A stretch of DNA of 64,000 nt from Anaerostipes sp. 992a (GCF_001940245.1 NZ_MJIG01000003.1:1-64000), one strand, 5' to 3'. Positions 1-8,151 are shown, counted from the stretch's first letter. A program made the numbers and translations. Notes: generated by a model not told the origin, from the letters alone.

Positions 1-665
1 AATCTGTGACAGTAAGTCAAACACCAAGCGGAAAATACTATGCAAGTGTTCTTTTTGAGTATGAAAATCAAGTACAGGAAAAGGAGATGCAAAGTTTTTT
101 AGGTTTGGATTTTTCCATGCACGAATTATATCGTGACAGTAACGGTAATGAGCCTGCATATCCGAGGTATTATAGGAACGCAGAGAAAAAATTAGCGAGA
201 GAACAACGCAGGCTTTCCAAAATGCAGAAAGCTTCTAACAATCGCAATAAGCAGAGAATTAAGGTGGCAAAACTCCACGAAAAGGTTTCCAATCAACGAA
301 AAGACTTTCTGCATAAGCAATCAAGGCAGATAACCAATGCTTATGATTGTGTATGTGTAGAAGATTTGGATATGAAAGCAATGTCACGGTTGATGAATTT
401 TGGAAAATCTGTTTCGGATAACGGTTGGGGAATGTTCACAACATTCTTGAAATACAAACTTGAGGAACAGGGTAAAAAGCTTGTGAAGGTGGATAGATTT
501 TTTGCAAGCAGTCAGATTTGTTCTGCTTGTGGTTACAAGAATACTAAAACGAAAAATCTTGCTCTCAGAGAGTGGGATTGTCCGCAATGTGGAACACATC
601 ACGACAGAGATGTAAATGCTGCCATAAATATCAGAAACGAGGGAATGCGGTTGGTAATTGCATGA
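1..665 (+). CDS. tnpB: TnpB-type RNA-guided nuclease/transposase accessory protein (5' part missing)
   Basis: The reading frame is open at the left edge, so the gene starts upstream and only about the last 220 codons are present. RuvC-like motifs appear in order: GLDFS (first Asp), CVCVEDLDMK (Glu) and DRDVNAAINI (last Asp). A four-cysteine zinc ribbon (CSAC ... CPQC) sits between the second and third. All three acidic residues are present, so the nuclease looks intact over the visible part. In the family, TnpB is guided by an RNA from the element's right end and cuts DNA, helping the element persist. There are no frameshifts in the visible part. Confidence 0.88.
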   Translation, partial: SVTVSQTPSGKYYASVLFEYENQVQEKEMQSFLGLDFSMHELYRDSNGNEPAYPRYYRNAEKKLAREQRRLSKMQKASNNRNKQRIKVAKLHEKVSNQRKDFLHKQSRQITNAYDCVCVEDLDMKAMSRLMNFGKSVSDNGWGMFTTFLKYKLEEQGKKLVKVDRFFASSQICSACGYKNTKTKNLALREWDCPQCGTHHDRDVNAAINIRNEGMRLVIA

Positions 666-802
666 CCTCAACTCAATATAACATAACCGTGGGACACACG
701 GGGTTAGCTCGCTTATGCTTAGAACATTGGTGCTATCGAACGAGAACCAAACTCGCCGAGGTTAGGGAAGCCCCTACCTTTACAGGTGGGGGAGGATGTC
801 AC
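1..802 (+). mobile_element. IS200/IS605-type element, right-hand part (tnpB plus right end)
   Basis: The window opens inside a tnpB gene whose stop is at 663-665. About 137 bases of non-coding sequence follow, ending near 802. This tail has the usual build of an IS605-family right end: structured sequence after the stop, then a terminal hairpin at 771-792 (CCCCTACCT / AGGTGGGGG, 9 bp with one G-T pair) followed by ATGTCAC. In this family the 3' end of tnpB and the right end also encode the guide (omega) RNA used by TnpB, so roughly 560-802 may be that RNA. The left end and any tnpA lie outside the window. The exact boundary is inferred. Confidence 0.75.
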
Positions 803-851
803 CTGTGTATAATAGAAATTATGTTTACAGAAAGATAGAAAGGATACCCAT

Positions 852-2633
852 ATGGAAGAAAATAATGATAAGAAGATTTCGTTCGAATCGTTGGAGATTT
901 TGATTGGAAAGTGGAAGGATGGCACCTTTTCTGAGATCATCGACGATTGGAAGTGGATCTTCTCTTATAGTAAGAAATATAAAGGAGCCATTGTGTTCTA
1001 TACGATCCTGGGGATTTTTAGTACCTCCATGGGACTGGTGGGAAGCGTGGCAAGTAAGTATATGATTGATATTATTACGGGCTATCAGACCAGTAAGCTG
1101 GGGATTATGATCGCGATTACTCTTGGAAGTGCAGTGTTTGGGCTGATTTTTTCCAATGTGATCAATCGTATTTCTACAAAGCTTAGTATTTATATCAATA
1201 ATGACATTCAGGCGGATATTTTCGATAAGATCATCGATGCAGAATGGCTGGCCATTAATCGATACAGCAATGGAGATGTGTTAAATCGTTTTAACAGCGA
1301 TGTGAATACGGTCAGCAGCAATGCCATCAGCTGGCTTCCGACCATCATCATCGCCATCTATAATTTTATTGCCACTTTTATCGTAATCTGGCATTATGAT
1401 AAGATCATGTCACTGCTTGCATTTGCCAGTGCACCAGTGATGCTTCTCATGTCTAAGTTCCTCATAAAGAAGCAGAGGGAGTATGGACAGAAGGTAAAAG
1501 AGATGAGTAGTAATCTGATGACCTTTGAGGTGGAGACCTTTTATAACTTTGATACGATCAAGTCTTTTGGGATTTCTTCTCTATATAGTCGAAAGATGCG
1601 GGAGTGGCAGAGGAAGTTTAAGGATATCAGTTTGGAATATAATATGTTTACCATTAAGACGGGCATTTTCATGTCCATTCTTGGGATGATCGTTCAGTAC
1701 AGTGCATTTGGCTATTGTCTGTTCCGTCTGTGGACCCATGATATCACCTATGGTACCATGACGCTATTTTTGCAGCAGAGGAGCAATCTATCTTCTGCCT
1801 TCAATAATGTGGTTTCCATCGTACCGTCCTTCTTAAATAGTTCGGTATCAGCACATCGTATTCGTGAACTGGTAGAACTTCCGAAGGAGGTACATATTCC
1901 AGAGAGCAACGAGCTGGATGATTATGCAGAGGATGGATTTACGGTACAGCTGAAAGATGTGAATTTCTCTTATGTGGAAGGCAAGCGGGTCATTACGGAT
2001 TCTGCATTTTTGGCCCATCCGGGGGAAATCGTAGCTCTGGTGGGACCGTCTGGAGAAGGAAAGACGACGATGATTCGTCTGATCTTAGGTCTGATTCGCC
2101 CAGAAGAAGGCAGCTCCTGTATTTGTGCATCGAATGGTCGTGAGATTCCAATGAATGCAGATACCAGACACTTATTTGCCTATGTGCCGCAGGGAAATAC
2201 GATTCTATCTGGAACCATTGCAGAGAATATGCGGATGGTGAAGGAGGATGCCACCGATGAAGAAATCATCGAGGCATTAAAGATTTCCTGTGCCTGGGAT
2301 TTTGTTGGCAAGATGCCAGATACCATCAACAGTAAGATTGGAGAGCGAGGACGCGGATTTTCAGAAGGACAGGCGCAGAGAATCGCCATTGCAAGGGCAG
2401 TGCTCCGAGATGCACCGATACTGCTTCTAGATGAAGCTACTTCAGCATTGGATGTAACCACGGAACGGAAAGTGCTTCGCAATATTATTAAGCAGAAGCC
2501 GAACAAAACCTGTATTGTTACAACGCATAGGCCAAGTGTATTAAATATGTGCCAGAGAGTGTATCGAGTGATGGAAACTCATGTGACAGAATTAAGTGAA
2601 GAAGAATCTAGCCGGATGGCTATGGACTTTTAG
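852..2633 (+). CDS. ABC exporter, fused permease and ATPase
   Basis: 593 aa half-transporter. An N-terminal six-helix type IV exporter domain covers about residues 45-320. The nucleotide-binding domain at about 365-580 has Walker A GPSGEGKTT, signature FSEGQAQR, Walker B ILLLDEATSALD and a switch His in TTHRP. No C39 peptidase domain is present, so any leader cleavage must be done by another protein. It would act in the membrane as a dimer exporting a peptide, lipid or drug; the substrate cannot be read from sequence. The next gene starts 14 bases after its stop and encodes a signal-peptidase-like protein, pointing to peptide export or maturation. The start is chosen by the AAAGGA upstream. 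The gene begins only 50 bases after the IS end, so upstream partners may have been cut off. Confidence 0.85.
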   Translation: MEENNDKKISFESLEILIGKWKDGTFSEIIDDWKWIFSYSKKYKGAIVFYTILGIFSTSMGLVGSVASKYMIDIITGYQTSKLGIMIAITLGSAVFGLIFSNVINRISTKLSIYINNDIQADIFDKIIDAEWLAINRYSNGDVLNRFNSDVNTVSSNAISWLPTIIIAIYNFIATFIVIWHYDKIMSLLAFASAPVMLLMSKFLIKKQREYGQKVKEMSSNLMTFEVETFYNFDTIKSFGISSLYSRKMREWQRKFKDISLEYNMFTIKTGIFMSILGMIVQYSAFGYCLFRLWTHDITYGTMTLFLQQRSNLSSAFNNVVSIVPSFLNSSVSAHRIRELVELPKEVHIPESNELDDYAEDGFTVQLKDVNFSYVEGKRVITDSAFLAHPGEIVALVGPSGEGKTTMIRLILGLIRPEEGSSCICASNGREIPMNADTRHLFAYVPQGNTILSGTIAENMRMVKEDATDEEIIEALKISCAWDFVGKMPDTINSKIGERGRGFSEGQAQRIAIARAVLRDAPILLLDEATSALDVTTERKVLRNIIKQKPNKTCIVTTHRPSVLNMCQRVYRVMETHVTELSEEESSRMAMDF

Positions 2634-2647
2634 AGTGGGGGAGTAGA

Positions 2648-3085
2648 ATGAAGATAGTAGATACGGGAGAGTATGTGTCCATGCTTCGAGAGTTGACTGA
2701 GCAGGGGAAGGAAGTCAGTATGCTCATATCTGGAAGCAGCATGGTGCCATTTTTGATCCATAGAAGAGATTATATTTATTTTAAGAAGCCGAATCGCTCA
2801 TTAAGAAGAGGAGACATGGTATTTTATCAGAGAGACAATGGGCAGTTTGTTATGCATCGCATATGGAAGAAAAAGTCAGATGGGTATTATATGATCGGGG
2901 ATGCTCAGACAGAGATAGAAGGACCTTTAAGAGAGGATCAGATCTTTGCGTTGATTACTAAAGTGCAGCGAAAAGGAAAATGGATCGGTCCAGGAGATTT
3001 CTGGTGGAAATTTTTTGAGCATATCTGGCTGTGTATCATTCCTTTGCGAAGAGTCTTGATGTTTTTATATGGAAAAATCAAATAA
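2648..3085 (+). CDS. S24/S26 (signal peptidase I-like) family protein
   Basis: 145 aa. The motif SGSSMVP places the predicted nucleophile at Ser31. GDMVFY, then FVMHRI (His70) and a GD pair (Asp85) follow. The His in the place of the bacterial general-base Lys is the pattern of SipW/ER-type signal peptidases (Ser-His). There is no N-terminal membrane anchor; a hydrophobic stretch lies near the C-terminus (about 125-143). It is probably co-transcribed with the ABC exporter in front. In the family such proteins cleave or bind leader peptides. A regulatory S24 role is less likely because there is no DNA-binding domain. The precise substrate is unknown. Confidence 0.7.
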   Translation: MKIVDTGEYVSMLRELTEQGKEVSMLISGSSMVPFLIHRRDYIYFKKPNRSLRRGDMVFYQRDNGQFVMHRIWKKKSDGYYMIGDAQTEIEGPLREDQIFALITKVQRKGKWIGPGDFWWKFFEHIWLCIIPLRRVLMFLYGKIK

Positions 3086-3092
3086 AAAAGAG

Positions 3093-3133
3093 AAAATGTC
3101 ATTTTGCAATCAGAAGCAAAGTGGCATTTTTTT
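3093..3133 (+). terminator. Intrinsic terminator after the ABC/S26 genes
   Basis: The 15-base arms 3093-3107 and 3116-3130 pair with two G-T pairs and are followed by a run of seven or more T. It closes the exporter unit and separates it from spoVAA. Confidence 0.8.
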
Positions 3134-3163
3134 GTTATGAAATCATAGGAAATGCACATACTA
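3133..3163 (+). promoter_or_regulatory. Putative sigma-G promoter of spoVAA
   Basis: The -10 element CATACTA at 3157-3163 matches the sigma-G consensus exactly. A weak -35 (TGTTAT, 3133-3138) lies 18 bases upstream. SpoVA genes are known to be sigma-G-dependent in the forespore. The -35 match is poor, so the call rests mainly on the -10 and context. Confidence 0.5.
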
Positions 3164-3197
3164 AAGCAAAGAAGAATGGAAATGGGGAGGAATGCAT

Positions 3198-3821
3198 ATG
3201 GTTGTTTATTTTAAAGGAGAGGAAAGTGCCTGCATCAATCACCGTGATCTGTTGATTGAAGACATTGGAAAGGTCTATTGCACCAGTCCAGAGATTGCTC
3301 ATCAGGTGGAGAAGACGAAATTATTTCGTTTTCCAAAGGGGCAGAATGGGAAGGAAGTTTTCTCCATACTAAATCTTCTGGAGGAGATCAAGAAAATTGA
3401 TAAGGAATTGGAAGTGGTCAATTTAGGTGAGATGGATTTTATCGTCTATTACAAAGAGGGTAGTCAGGAAAGCAAAGGGGTTCAGAAGTTAAAGATCGTA
3501 TTTGTCTGTCTGGTGGCATTTTTTGGTGCGGCCATCTCTATCATGGCCTATAACAACGATGTAGGGTTGGAGAGGCTATTTGGCAAGGTTTATGAGTGGA
3601 TGACCGGTATGGAGCAGAAGGGACCGGGAATACTGGAACTTAGTTATTCTATTGGACTTGCAGTTGGGATTATTGTATTTTTCAATCATGCTGCCAGAAA
3701 GAGGCTTTCCGATGATCCGACACCATTTGAGGTGCAGATGCGAATGTATGAGCGGGATGTCAATGACACGTTTATCATTGGAGCAGGCAGAAAGCAGCAG
3801 GAACATGACAATGAACAATAG
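3198..3821 (+). CDS. spoVAA: Stage V sporulation protein AA
   Basis: 207 aa from ATG 3198. That start sits 7 bases behind GGGGAGG, while the in-frame ATG at 3192 is only 1 base behind it. A soluble N-terminal domain (about 1-95) begins MVVYFKGEE. Two membrane helices follow (about 97-118 and 146-165), then the conserved DPTPFEVQMRMYE segment typical of SpoVAA. SpoVA proteins form the inner-spore-membrane channel that moves dipicolinic acid and Ca2+ into the forespore and out at germination. spoVAB follows after 9 bases. Confidence 0.9.
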   Translation: MVVYFKGEESACINHRDLLIEDIGKVYCTSPEIAHQVEKTKLFRFPKGQNGKEVFSILNLLEEIKKIDKELEVVNLGEMDFIVYYKEGSQESKGVQKLKIVFVCLVAFFGAAISIMAYNNDVGLERLFGKVYEWMTGMEQKGPGILELSYSIGLAVGIIVFFNHAARKRLSDDPTPFEVQMRMYERDVNDTFIIGAGRKQQEHDNEQ

Positions 3822-3830
3822 GAGGAAAGG

Positions 3831-4247
3831 ATGGAATATTTGAATTTGTTACTTCGCGGATTGATTGGAATCAGTGTTGGAGTGATCATTGCCGGAAGCT
3901 TTCTTGCATTTTTAAGTATGATTGGGATTATCCCAAGAATTGCAGCAGTGACAAAGACGATGGATCATGCGGTGATGTTCGAGGATGCTATTGTACTGGG
4001 GGCAGTGCTTGGTAATGTGATTTATCTCTATTCCATACAGATATCGCTTGGATGGATTGGGCTGGTCTTTTACGGATTCTTTGGAGGATTTTTTGTGGGA
4101 TGTCTTGCAGCTGCTTTGGCAGAGGTGTTAAAGAGCGTTCCTATCTTCTCAAGAAGGATCAAGCTAAGGAAAGGGCAGCCCTATCTGGTGTATAGCATTG
4201 CGGCGGGCAAGCTGATGGGAAGTCTGTTTCAGTTTTTCTTATTGTAA
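3831..4247 (+). CDS. spoVAB: Stage V sporulation protein AB
   Basis: 138 aa, strongly hydrophobic with four or five predicted helices and the SpoVAB-like segment EDAIVLGAVLGN. The AGGAGG site lies just after the spoVAA stop, so the two are an operon. It is a membrane subunit of the SpoVA dipicolinate transport system. The length fits the family. Confidence 0.88.
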   Translation: MEYLNLLLRGLIGISVGVIIAGSFLAFLSMIGIIPRIAAVTKTMDHAVMFEDAIVLGAVLGNVIYLYSIQISLGWIGLVFYGFFGGFFVGCLAAALAEVLKSVPIFSRRIKLRKGQPYLVYSIAAGKLMGSLFQFFLL

Positions 4248-4300
4248 ACGAAGAAATAAGCAATGATTTGGCATTATGACGAATAGAAGGAGAATGAAAG

Positions 4301-4765
4301 ATGAAGAAAGAACCGACCAAGCAGGAATATGCAGAATATGTAGAGCAGATTACACCCAAACACAACTGTATTTATAATTGCATCAAGGCGTTTGTGGTAG
4401 GAGGGCTTATCTGTACCCTTGGAGAACTCATCAAGCAGTTAGCTATGCAGATGTGGGGAATGTCGGAAGAAAATGCGCTGACCTGTGTGACATTACTCTT
4501 AGTTTTGTTTAGCGTCCTGCTAACTGGATGGAATGTTTTCGGAAAGATTGCGGACTTTGCAGGAGCAGGAACTCTGGTACCCATTACCGGATTTGCAAAC
4601 TCTGTAGCATCACCGGCCATAGAATATCAGAAGGAAGGACAGGTTTTTGGAATTGGAGTGAAGATCTTTACCATTGCAGGACCAGTAATCTTGTATGGGG
4701 TATTTTCCAGTTGGGTACTGGGAGTAATCTATTGGATCGGTAAAGTAGTGGGAATAATTGGATAA
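4301..4765 (+). CDS. spoVAC: Stage V sporulation protein AC
   Basis: 154 aa. It starts MKKEPTKQEYAEYVEQITPK, the charged N-terminus typical of SpoVAC, followed by four predicted helices and the motif AGTLVPITGFANS shared with SpoVAE. In Bacillus, SpoVAC is reported as a mechanosensitive channel in dipicolinate release. The AGAAGGAGAATG start context is clear. The gene is last in this spoVA block; spoVAD and spoVAE, normally next, lie about 6.3 kb downstream. Confidence 0.92.
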   Translation: MKKEPTKQEYAEYVEQITPKHNCIYNCIKAFVVGGLICTLGELIKQLAMQMWGMSEENALTCVTLLLVLFSVLLTGWNVFGKIADFAGAGTLVPITGFANSVASPAIEYQKEGQVFGIGVKIFTIAGPVILYGVFSSWVLGVIYWIGKVVGIIG

Positions 4766-4770
4766 AGATA

Positions 4771-4806
4771 ACAAATCCCATCTGATTGCAGTCGGATGGG
4801 ATTTGT
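4771..4806. terminator. Hairpin terminator behind spoVAC (probably bidirectional)
   Basis: A perfect 12-bp stem (ACAAATCCCATC 4771-4782, GATGGGATTTGT 4795-4806) stands directly after spoVAC. The T-tract is poor on both strands. It could also have served the minus-strand remnant ending at 4813. Confidence 0.65.
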
Positions 4807-4812
4807 GCGTCA

Positions 4813-4920
4813 TTATGAAGGATTCTTCCGAACAGAGTGTGTAAAGAATTCAAATCGATCATATCGATGTCTGGCAAAAGAATATTCAAACTGGGTTCCG
4901 TCATCCAGATAAGCGACCAT
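4813..4920 (-). pseudogene. Possible 3' remnant of an unidentified minus-strand gene
   Basis: Read on the minus strand, 4920-4813 gives 35 codons (beginning MVAYLDDGTQFEYS) with normal-looking codon use. They stop just before the hairpin at 4771-4806, as a real gene end would. The frame is cut off exactly where the ROK start codon begins on the other strand, which suggests a recombination junction near 4918. No family is recognised. It could be a chance frame. Confidence 0.35.
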
Positions 4921-5818
4921 GAAGTATGCAGTAGGAATTGATGTTGGGGGAACCAATACGAGGGTTGCACTGATTAATGAGAAGTATGAATTAATGGAAA
5001 GAAAACAGTTTTCCACAGATGCAAGGAATCCAGAACAAACATTAGATCAGATCAAACAAGTCATAGATGAATTTGGATATAAGATCGAAGGAATTGGAAT
5101 TTCCTGTCCAGGACCTTTGGATTTGTTAAAAGGAATTATTTTAACACCGCCCAATCTTCCAGGATGGCACTATTTTCATTTGACAGAGCAGCTGCAGGAG
5201 AAAACAGGAGTAAATGTATATTTAGAAAATGATGCGAATCTTGCGTGTCTGGCGGAGTCTGTATTAGGAGCAGGAAAAGAAAATGATTATGTGCAGTTTT
5301 TAACTATTTCCACTGGAATAGGGGCTGGATTCTGTATTCATGACCAGATTTATCGTGGATCAAAGGGATTTGCACAGGAAGTAGCCAATTCTATTTTATG
5401 GAAAAACGGTCCTTATCAAGGAGATTTGAAAAAGGGGTCTATTGAATCTATCGCAAGTGGAACTGCAATTACAAAACGTGCAAGAGAAATGGGGCTAGAG
5501 GTAGAACATGCAGGGGATGTCTTTGCAATGGCCAAGGAAGGCAATCAAGAGGCAGCTCAGATTATGGAGGATGCCTATGAATATCTATCCAGCTTTATTG
5601 GAATTTTATATGGAGTATTAGATCCGGAAATTTTTGTTCTTGGTGGAAGTGTTGCCTTAAAGATTCCAGGTTTTGTGGAAGAGATTATGAGAAGAGTGAA
5701 AGAAAAGGTCTATGAGTCTTTGAAAGAGAATATCAAGATTGTTCCGGCTGTTTTAGGGGAAGACTGCGGCTTGATCGGAGCAGCATGCCTGGTATTTCAT
5801 TCTGTAAATACAATATAA
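4919..5818 (+). CDS. ROK family protein (sugar kinase-like) without the zinc motif
   Basis: 299 aa. The N-terminal phosphate loop is GIDVGGTNTR, the catalytic Asp is in ENDAN (Asp105), and ISTGIGAGF and VLGGS follow, all typical of ROK kinases such as glucokinase or N-acetylmannosamine kinase. The usual ROK zinc site (E-G-H followed by CxCGxxGCxE) is absent: EVANS replaces EGH at 154-158 and no Cys cluster follows. No DNA-binding domain is present, so it is not a ROK repressor. The start is fixed by an in-frame stop at 4910-4912, yet no ribosome site precedes it. Substrate and expression are therefore uncertain. Confidence 0.75.
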   Translation: MKYAVGIDVGGTNTRVALINEKYELMERKQFSTDARNPEQTLDQIKQVIDEFGYKIEGIGISCPGPLDLLKGIILTPPNLPGWHYFHLTEQLQEKTGVNVYLENDANLACLAESVLGAGKENDYVQFLTISTGIGAGFCIHDQIYRGSKGFAQEVANSILWKNGPYQGDLKKGSIESIASGTAITKRAREMGLEVEHAGDVFAMAKEGNQEAAQIMEDAYEYLSSFIGILYGVLDPEIFVLGGSVALKIPGFVEEIMRRVKEKVYESLKENIKIVPAVLGEDCGLIGAACLVFHSVNTI

Positions 5819-5846
5819 TCACAAAAAGAATCTTAAAACAATCAGC

Positions 5847-5892
5847 GAGGGTGCCCCAAAGTCATTTTATTAATGACTTTTGGGACACCCTC
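5847..5892 (+). terminator. Long terminator-like hairpin after the ROK gene
   Basis: GAGGGTG..CAAAGTCATT pairs with AATGACTTT..CACCCTC in a stem of about 20 bp with few mismatches. No strong T-tract follows. It ends the ROK transcript. Confidence 0.65.
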
Positions 5893-6314
5893 ATTTGATG
5901 ATAATGAGAGAACTACTCATTTAAAAGGTATCACGGTTCACATTTTTTGGAGAAAATCTATCACTTCCGGGTCACAGGCCCAATGGAGTAGATGGTTGAT
6001 GATTCTGGGTCTCTGGGTCCCATGCCACTGTAAAGAAGTTGATATTCCCTTTTTTCATCAATGCTTGCCGAAGTTTTGTAAAACAATGTATTAGGAATGA
6101 AGATTGATGGCACCGGAGGAAACAAAAAGGAAACGTTTGAGTCAGGAGGATAAAAAGAAGTCTCATTCTTTTTTATTGTGTAGAAATTTAAGTCCGTCAG
6201 TATGAACTTACATTGTATTTTCCTAAAAGTATATCAAGACGTATAATAGGTAAAAATCCTTCTTGCTTTCAGACACGGTACAAAAAGTAGTTCCATTCAT
6301 TTAGCAATTACTTG
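5893..6314. other. Intergenic stretch without a supportable gene
   Basis: Short minus-strand open frames around 5940-6165 look peptide-like in pieces, in different frames, with no start or ribosome site. They may be the decayed 3' part of a lost minus-strand gene. From about 6170 on the sequence turns AT-rich, as in a promoter region. Confidence 0.4.
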
Positions 6315-6368
6315 ATTGGTAGGACCAATTAGGGAATTAAAAATAAAAATACCATTGGTAGGACCAAT
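6315..6368. promoter_or_regulatory. Two identical GntR-type operators
   Basis: The 15-mer palindrome ATTGGTAGGACCAAT occurs at 6315-6329 and again at 6354-6368, 39 bases apart. TTGGTnnnACCAA is the known site type of FadR-subfamily GntR regulators (PdhR, LldR). No such regulator is in the window. The next gene downstream is the DUF554 membrane protein at 6553. AT-rich sequence fills 6369-6535. Confidence 0.6.
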
Positions 6369-6552
6369 CTGAACTGTTGTATTTATTATATTTAATAATT
6401 AGGAAAAAGTCTACAGAAAAATAGCACAAAAATTGAAAATAAAGTTGTATAATTTGACTATAAAAAAAGAATTCATAGAAGTTATGAATGGATAGATGAC
6501 TTATTTTATGATAAAATAAATCAAACACGAAAAGAAAGAGAGGGAGAAATAT

Positions 6553-7278
6553 ATGCCGATAGGTGTAATTGTAAATGGTTTATCTGTAGTTTTTGGAGGG
6601 ATGATTGGAGGTATCCTGGGAAATAAGCTGTCAGACAGATTTAAAGCAGAGATTACGCTGGTGTTTGGTGTGTGTTCCATGGGAATGGGAATTAATTCTA
6701 TTCCATTGATGGAAAATATGCCAGCTGTTATTTTTGCATTGATTATTGGGACAGCCATTGGGCTTTGGATCATGCTGGGACAGAAGATTGATCGTGCGGC
6801 CAGAGGAATGGAGCGGCTGGCATCCAAGTTCATCAAAAATAAGAGTACATTATCAGAAGAGGAGTTTATGTTGACACTGGTTACAATTATCGTATTATTT
6901 TGTGCCAGTGGAACTGGTATCTATGGGTGTCTGGATTCAGGAATGAGCGGTGATCATACGATATTGCTTTCCAAGTCCATTCTGGATTTTTTTACTGCTA
7001 TGATTTTTGCATGTAATCTGGGATATGTAATTTCCTTAGTGGCAATCCCACAGATGGTACTCTTCCTGCTATTGTTCTTTGCGGCCAAGATGATCTATCC
7101 ATTGACCACTCCGGAAATGATCAATGATTTTAAGGCATGTGGAGGATTTATTATGCTGGCAACCGGCTTTCGAATGATAAAGCTTAAGAATTTTCCGATT
7201 GCAGATATGTTGCCGGCAATGGTTTTGGTCATGCCATTTAGTTATATATGGAGTCATTGGATCATGGCGTGGTTATAA
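6553..7278 (+). CDS. DUF554 family membrane protein (YdfK/YqgA-like)
   Basis: 241 aa with about seven predicted helices. The start MPIGVIVNGLSVVFGGMIGG and the later GTAIGLWIMLGQKID are typical of DUF554. The family is a broadly conserved inner-membrane protein of unknown function. The ribosome site GAGAGGGAG precedes the ATG by 7 bases. The operators at 6315 and 6354 lie upstream and may control it. Confidence 0.85.
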   Translation: MPIGVIVNGLSVVFGGMIGGILGNKLSDRFKAEITLVFGVCSMGMGINSIPLMENMPAVIFALIIGTAIGLWIMLGQKIDRAARGMERLASKFIKNKSTLSEEEFMLTLVTIIVLFCASGTGIYGCLDSGMSGDHTILLSKSILDFFTAMIFACNLGYVISLVAIPQMVLFLLLFFAAKMIYPLTTPEMINDFKACGGFIMLATGFRMIKLKNFPIADMLPAMVLVMPFSYIWSHWIMAWL

Positions 7279-7284
7279 AAAGAC

Positions 7285-7313
7285 TTGGCAAGAAGAAGCA
7301 TACATAATATAAT
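7285..7313 (+). promoter_or_regulatory. Sigma-A-type promoter of the parvulin gene
   Basis: TTGGCA (7285-7290), 17-base spacer, TATAAT (7308-7313), about 74 bases before the start codon. Confidence 0.7.
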
Positions 7314-7386
7314 GGAAACATGCACGACGTTTTGGAGGAGTATTCCTGCGAAGCGGACTTGAAAGAAGAAGGAGATAATAATAACT

Positions 7387-8133
7387 ATGAGCAAAGAGAT
7401 TATGGCAGTTGTTGCCGGACATGAAATTACCAGAGATGAGTTTAATGAATTTGTACAGAGAATGCCTCAGCAACAGCAGGCATATGCGTCAAATCCACAA
7501 TTTCAGGGACAGATTCTTCAGCAGCTGATCGATATGTATTTATTCCAGAAAAAAGCAGAAGAAGATAAATTAGAAGAGACAGAAGAATTTAAACAGGTAT
7601 TAGAATCTGTAAAGGCGGATCTATTAAGCCGTATGGCTATGACCAAGGTGATTCAGGCAGTTACGGTATCTGAAGAAGAGAAAAAAGCTTTTTATGAAGA
7701 GAACAAAGCGCAGTTTGGTCAGCAGGCAACTGCCAGTGCAAAGCATATTCTGACGGACACAGAAGAAGAATGCTTAAAGGCAGCAGCCCAGATCGAAGCT
7801 GGCGAAAAGACCTTTGAAGAAGCTGCAAAAGAATATTCTACCTGTCCATCCAAAGCCCAGGGCGGAGATCTTGGTACATTTGGAAAGGGACAGATGGTAA
7901 AGGAATTTGAAGATGCTGTATTTAACGGTGAGTTGAATAAGGTATTGGGTCCGGTAAAGACTCAGTTTGGATATCATCTGATCAAAGTGTCTGATGTAAC
8001 AGAGGCTAAGACAGCAGCCTATGAAGAGGTAAAAGATCAGGTAGAAGGAATGGCACTTCAGAAAAAGCAGCAGGAAGAATTCGAAGCAGTTGCAACTGAA
8101 TTGGCGAACAAATATGGCGTAGAGAAGAAATAA
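7387..8133 (+). CDS. Parvulin-type peptidyl-prolyl isomerase (PrsA/SurA-like, no signal peptide)
   Basis: 248 aa. An N-terminal SurA-like helical chaperone region (about 1-110) precedes a rotamase domain at about 112-205 with ASAKHIL, CPSKAQGGDLGTFGKGQMVKEFE and FGYHLIKV. Unlike PrsA there is no signal peptide or lipobox, so the protein is probably cytoplasmic and may act as a folding factor for nascent or stress-damaged proteins. A good sigma-A promoter precedes it and a weak hairpin follows, so it is likely a single-gene unit. Confidence 0.87.
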   Translation: MSKEIMAVVAGHEITRDEFNEFVQRMPQQQQAYASNPQFQGQILQQLIDMYLFQKKAEEDKLEETEEFKQVLESVKADLLSRMAMTKVIQAVTVSEEEKKAFYEENKAQFGQQATASAKHILTDTEEECLKAAAQIEAGEKTFEEAAKEYSTCPSKAQGGDLGTFGKGQMVKEFEDAVFNGELNKVLGPVKTQFGYHLIKVSDVTEAKTAAYEEVKDQVEGMALQKKQQEEFEAVATELANKYGVEKK

Positions 8134-8151
8134 TCATAGGTGTTCATAACA

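Noticed and set aside
5972-6166. Minus-strand frame of 64 codons in the gap before DUF554
   Set aside because: No start context, and neighbouring frames look equally peptide-like; treated as possible decay, not a gene.
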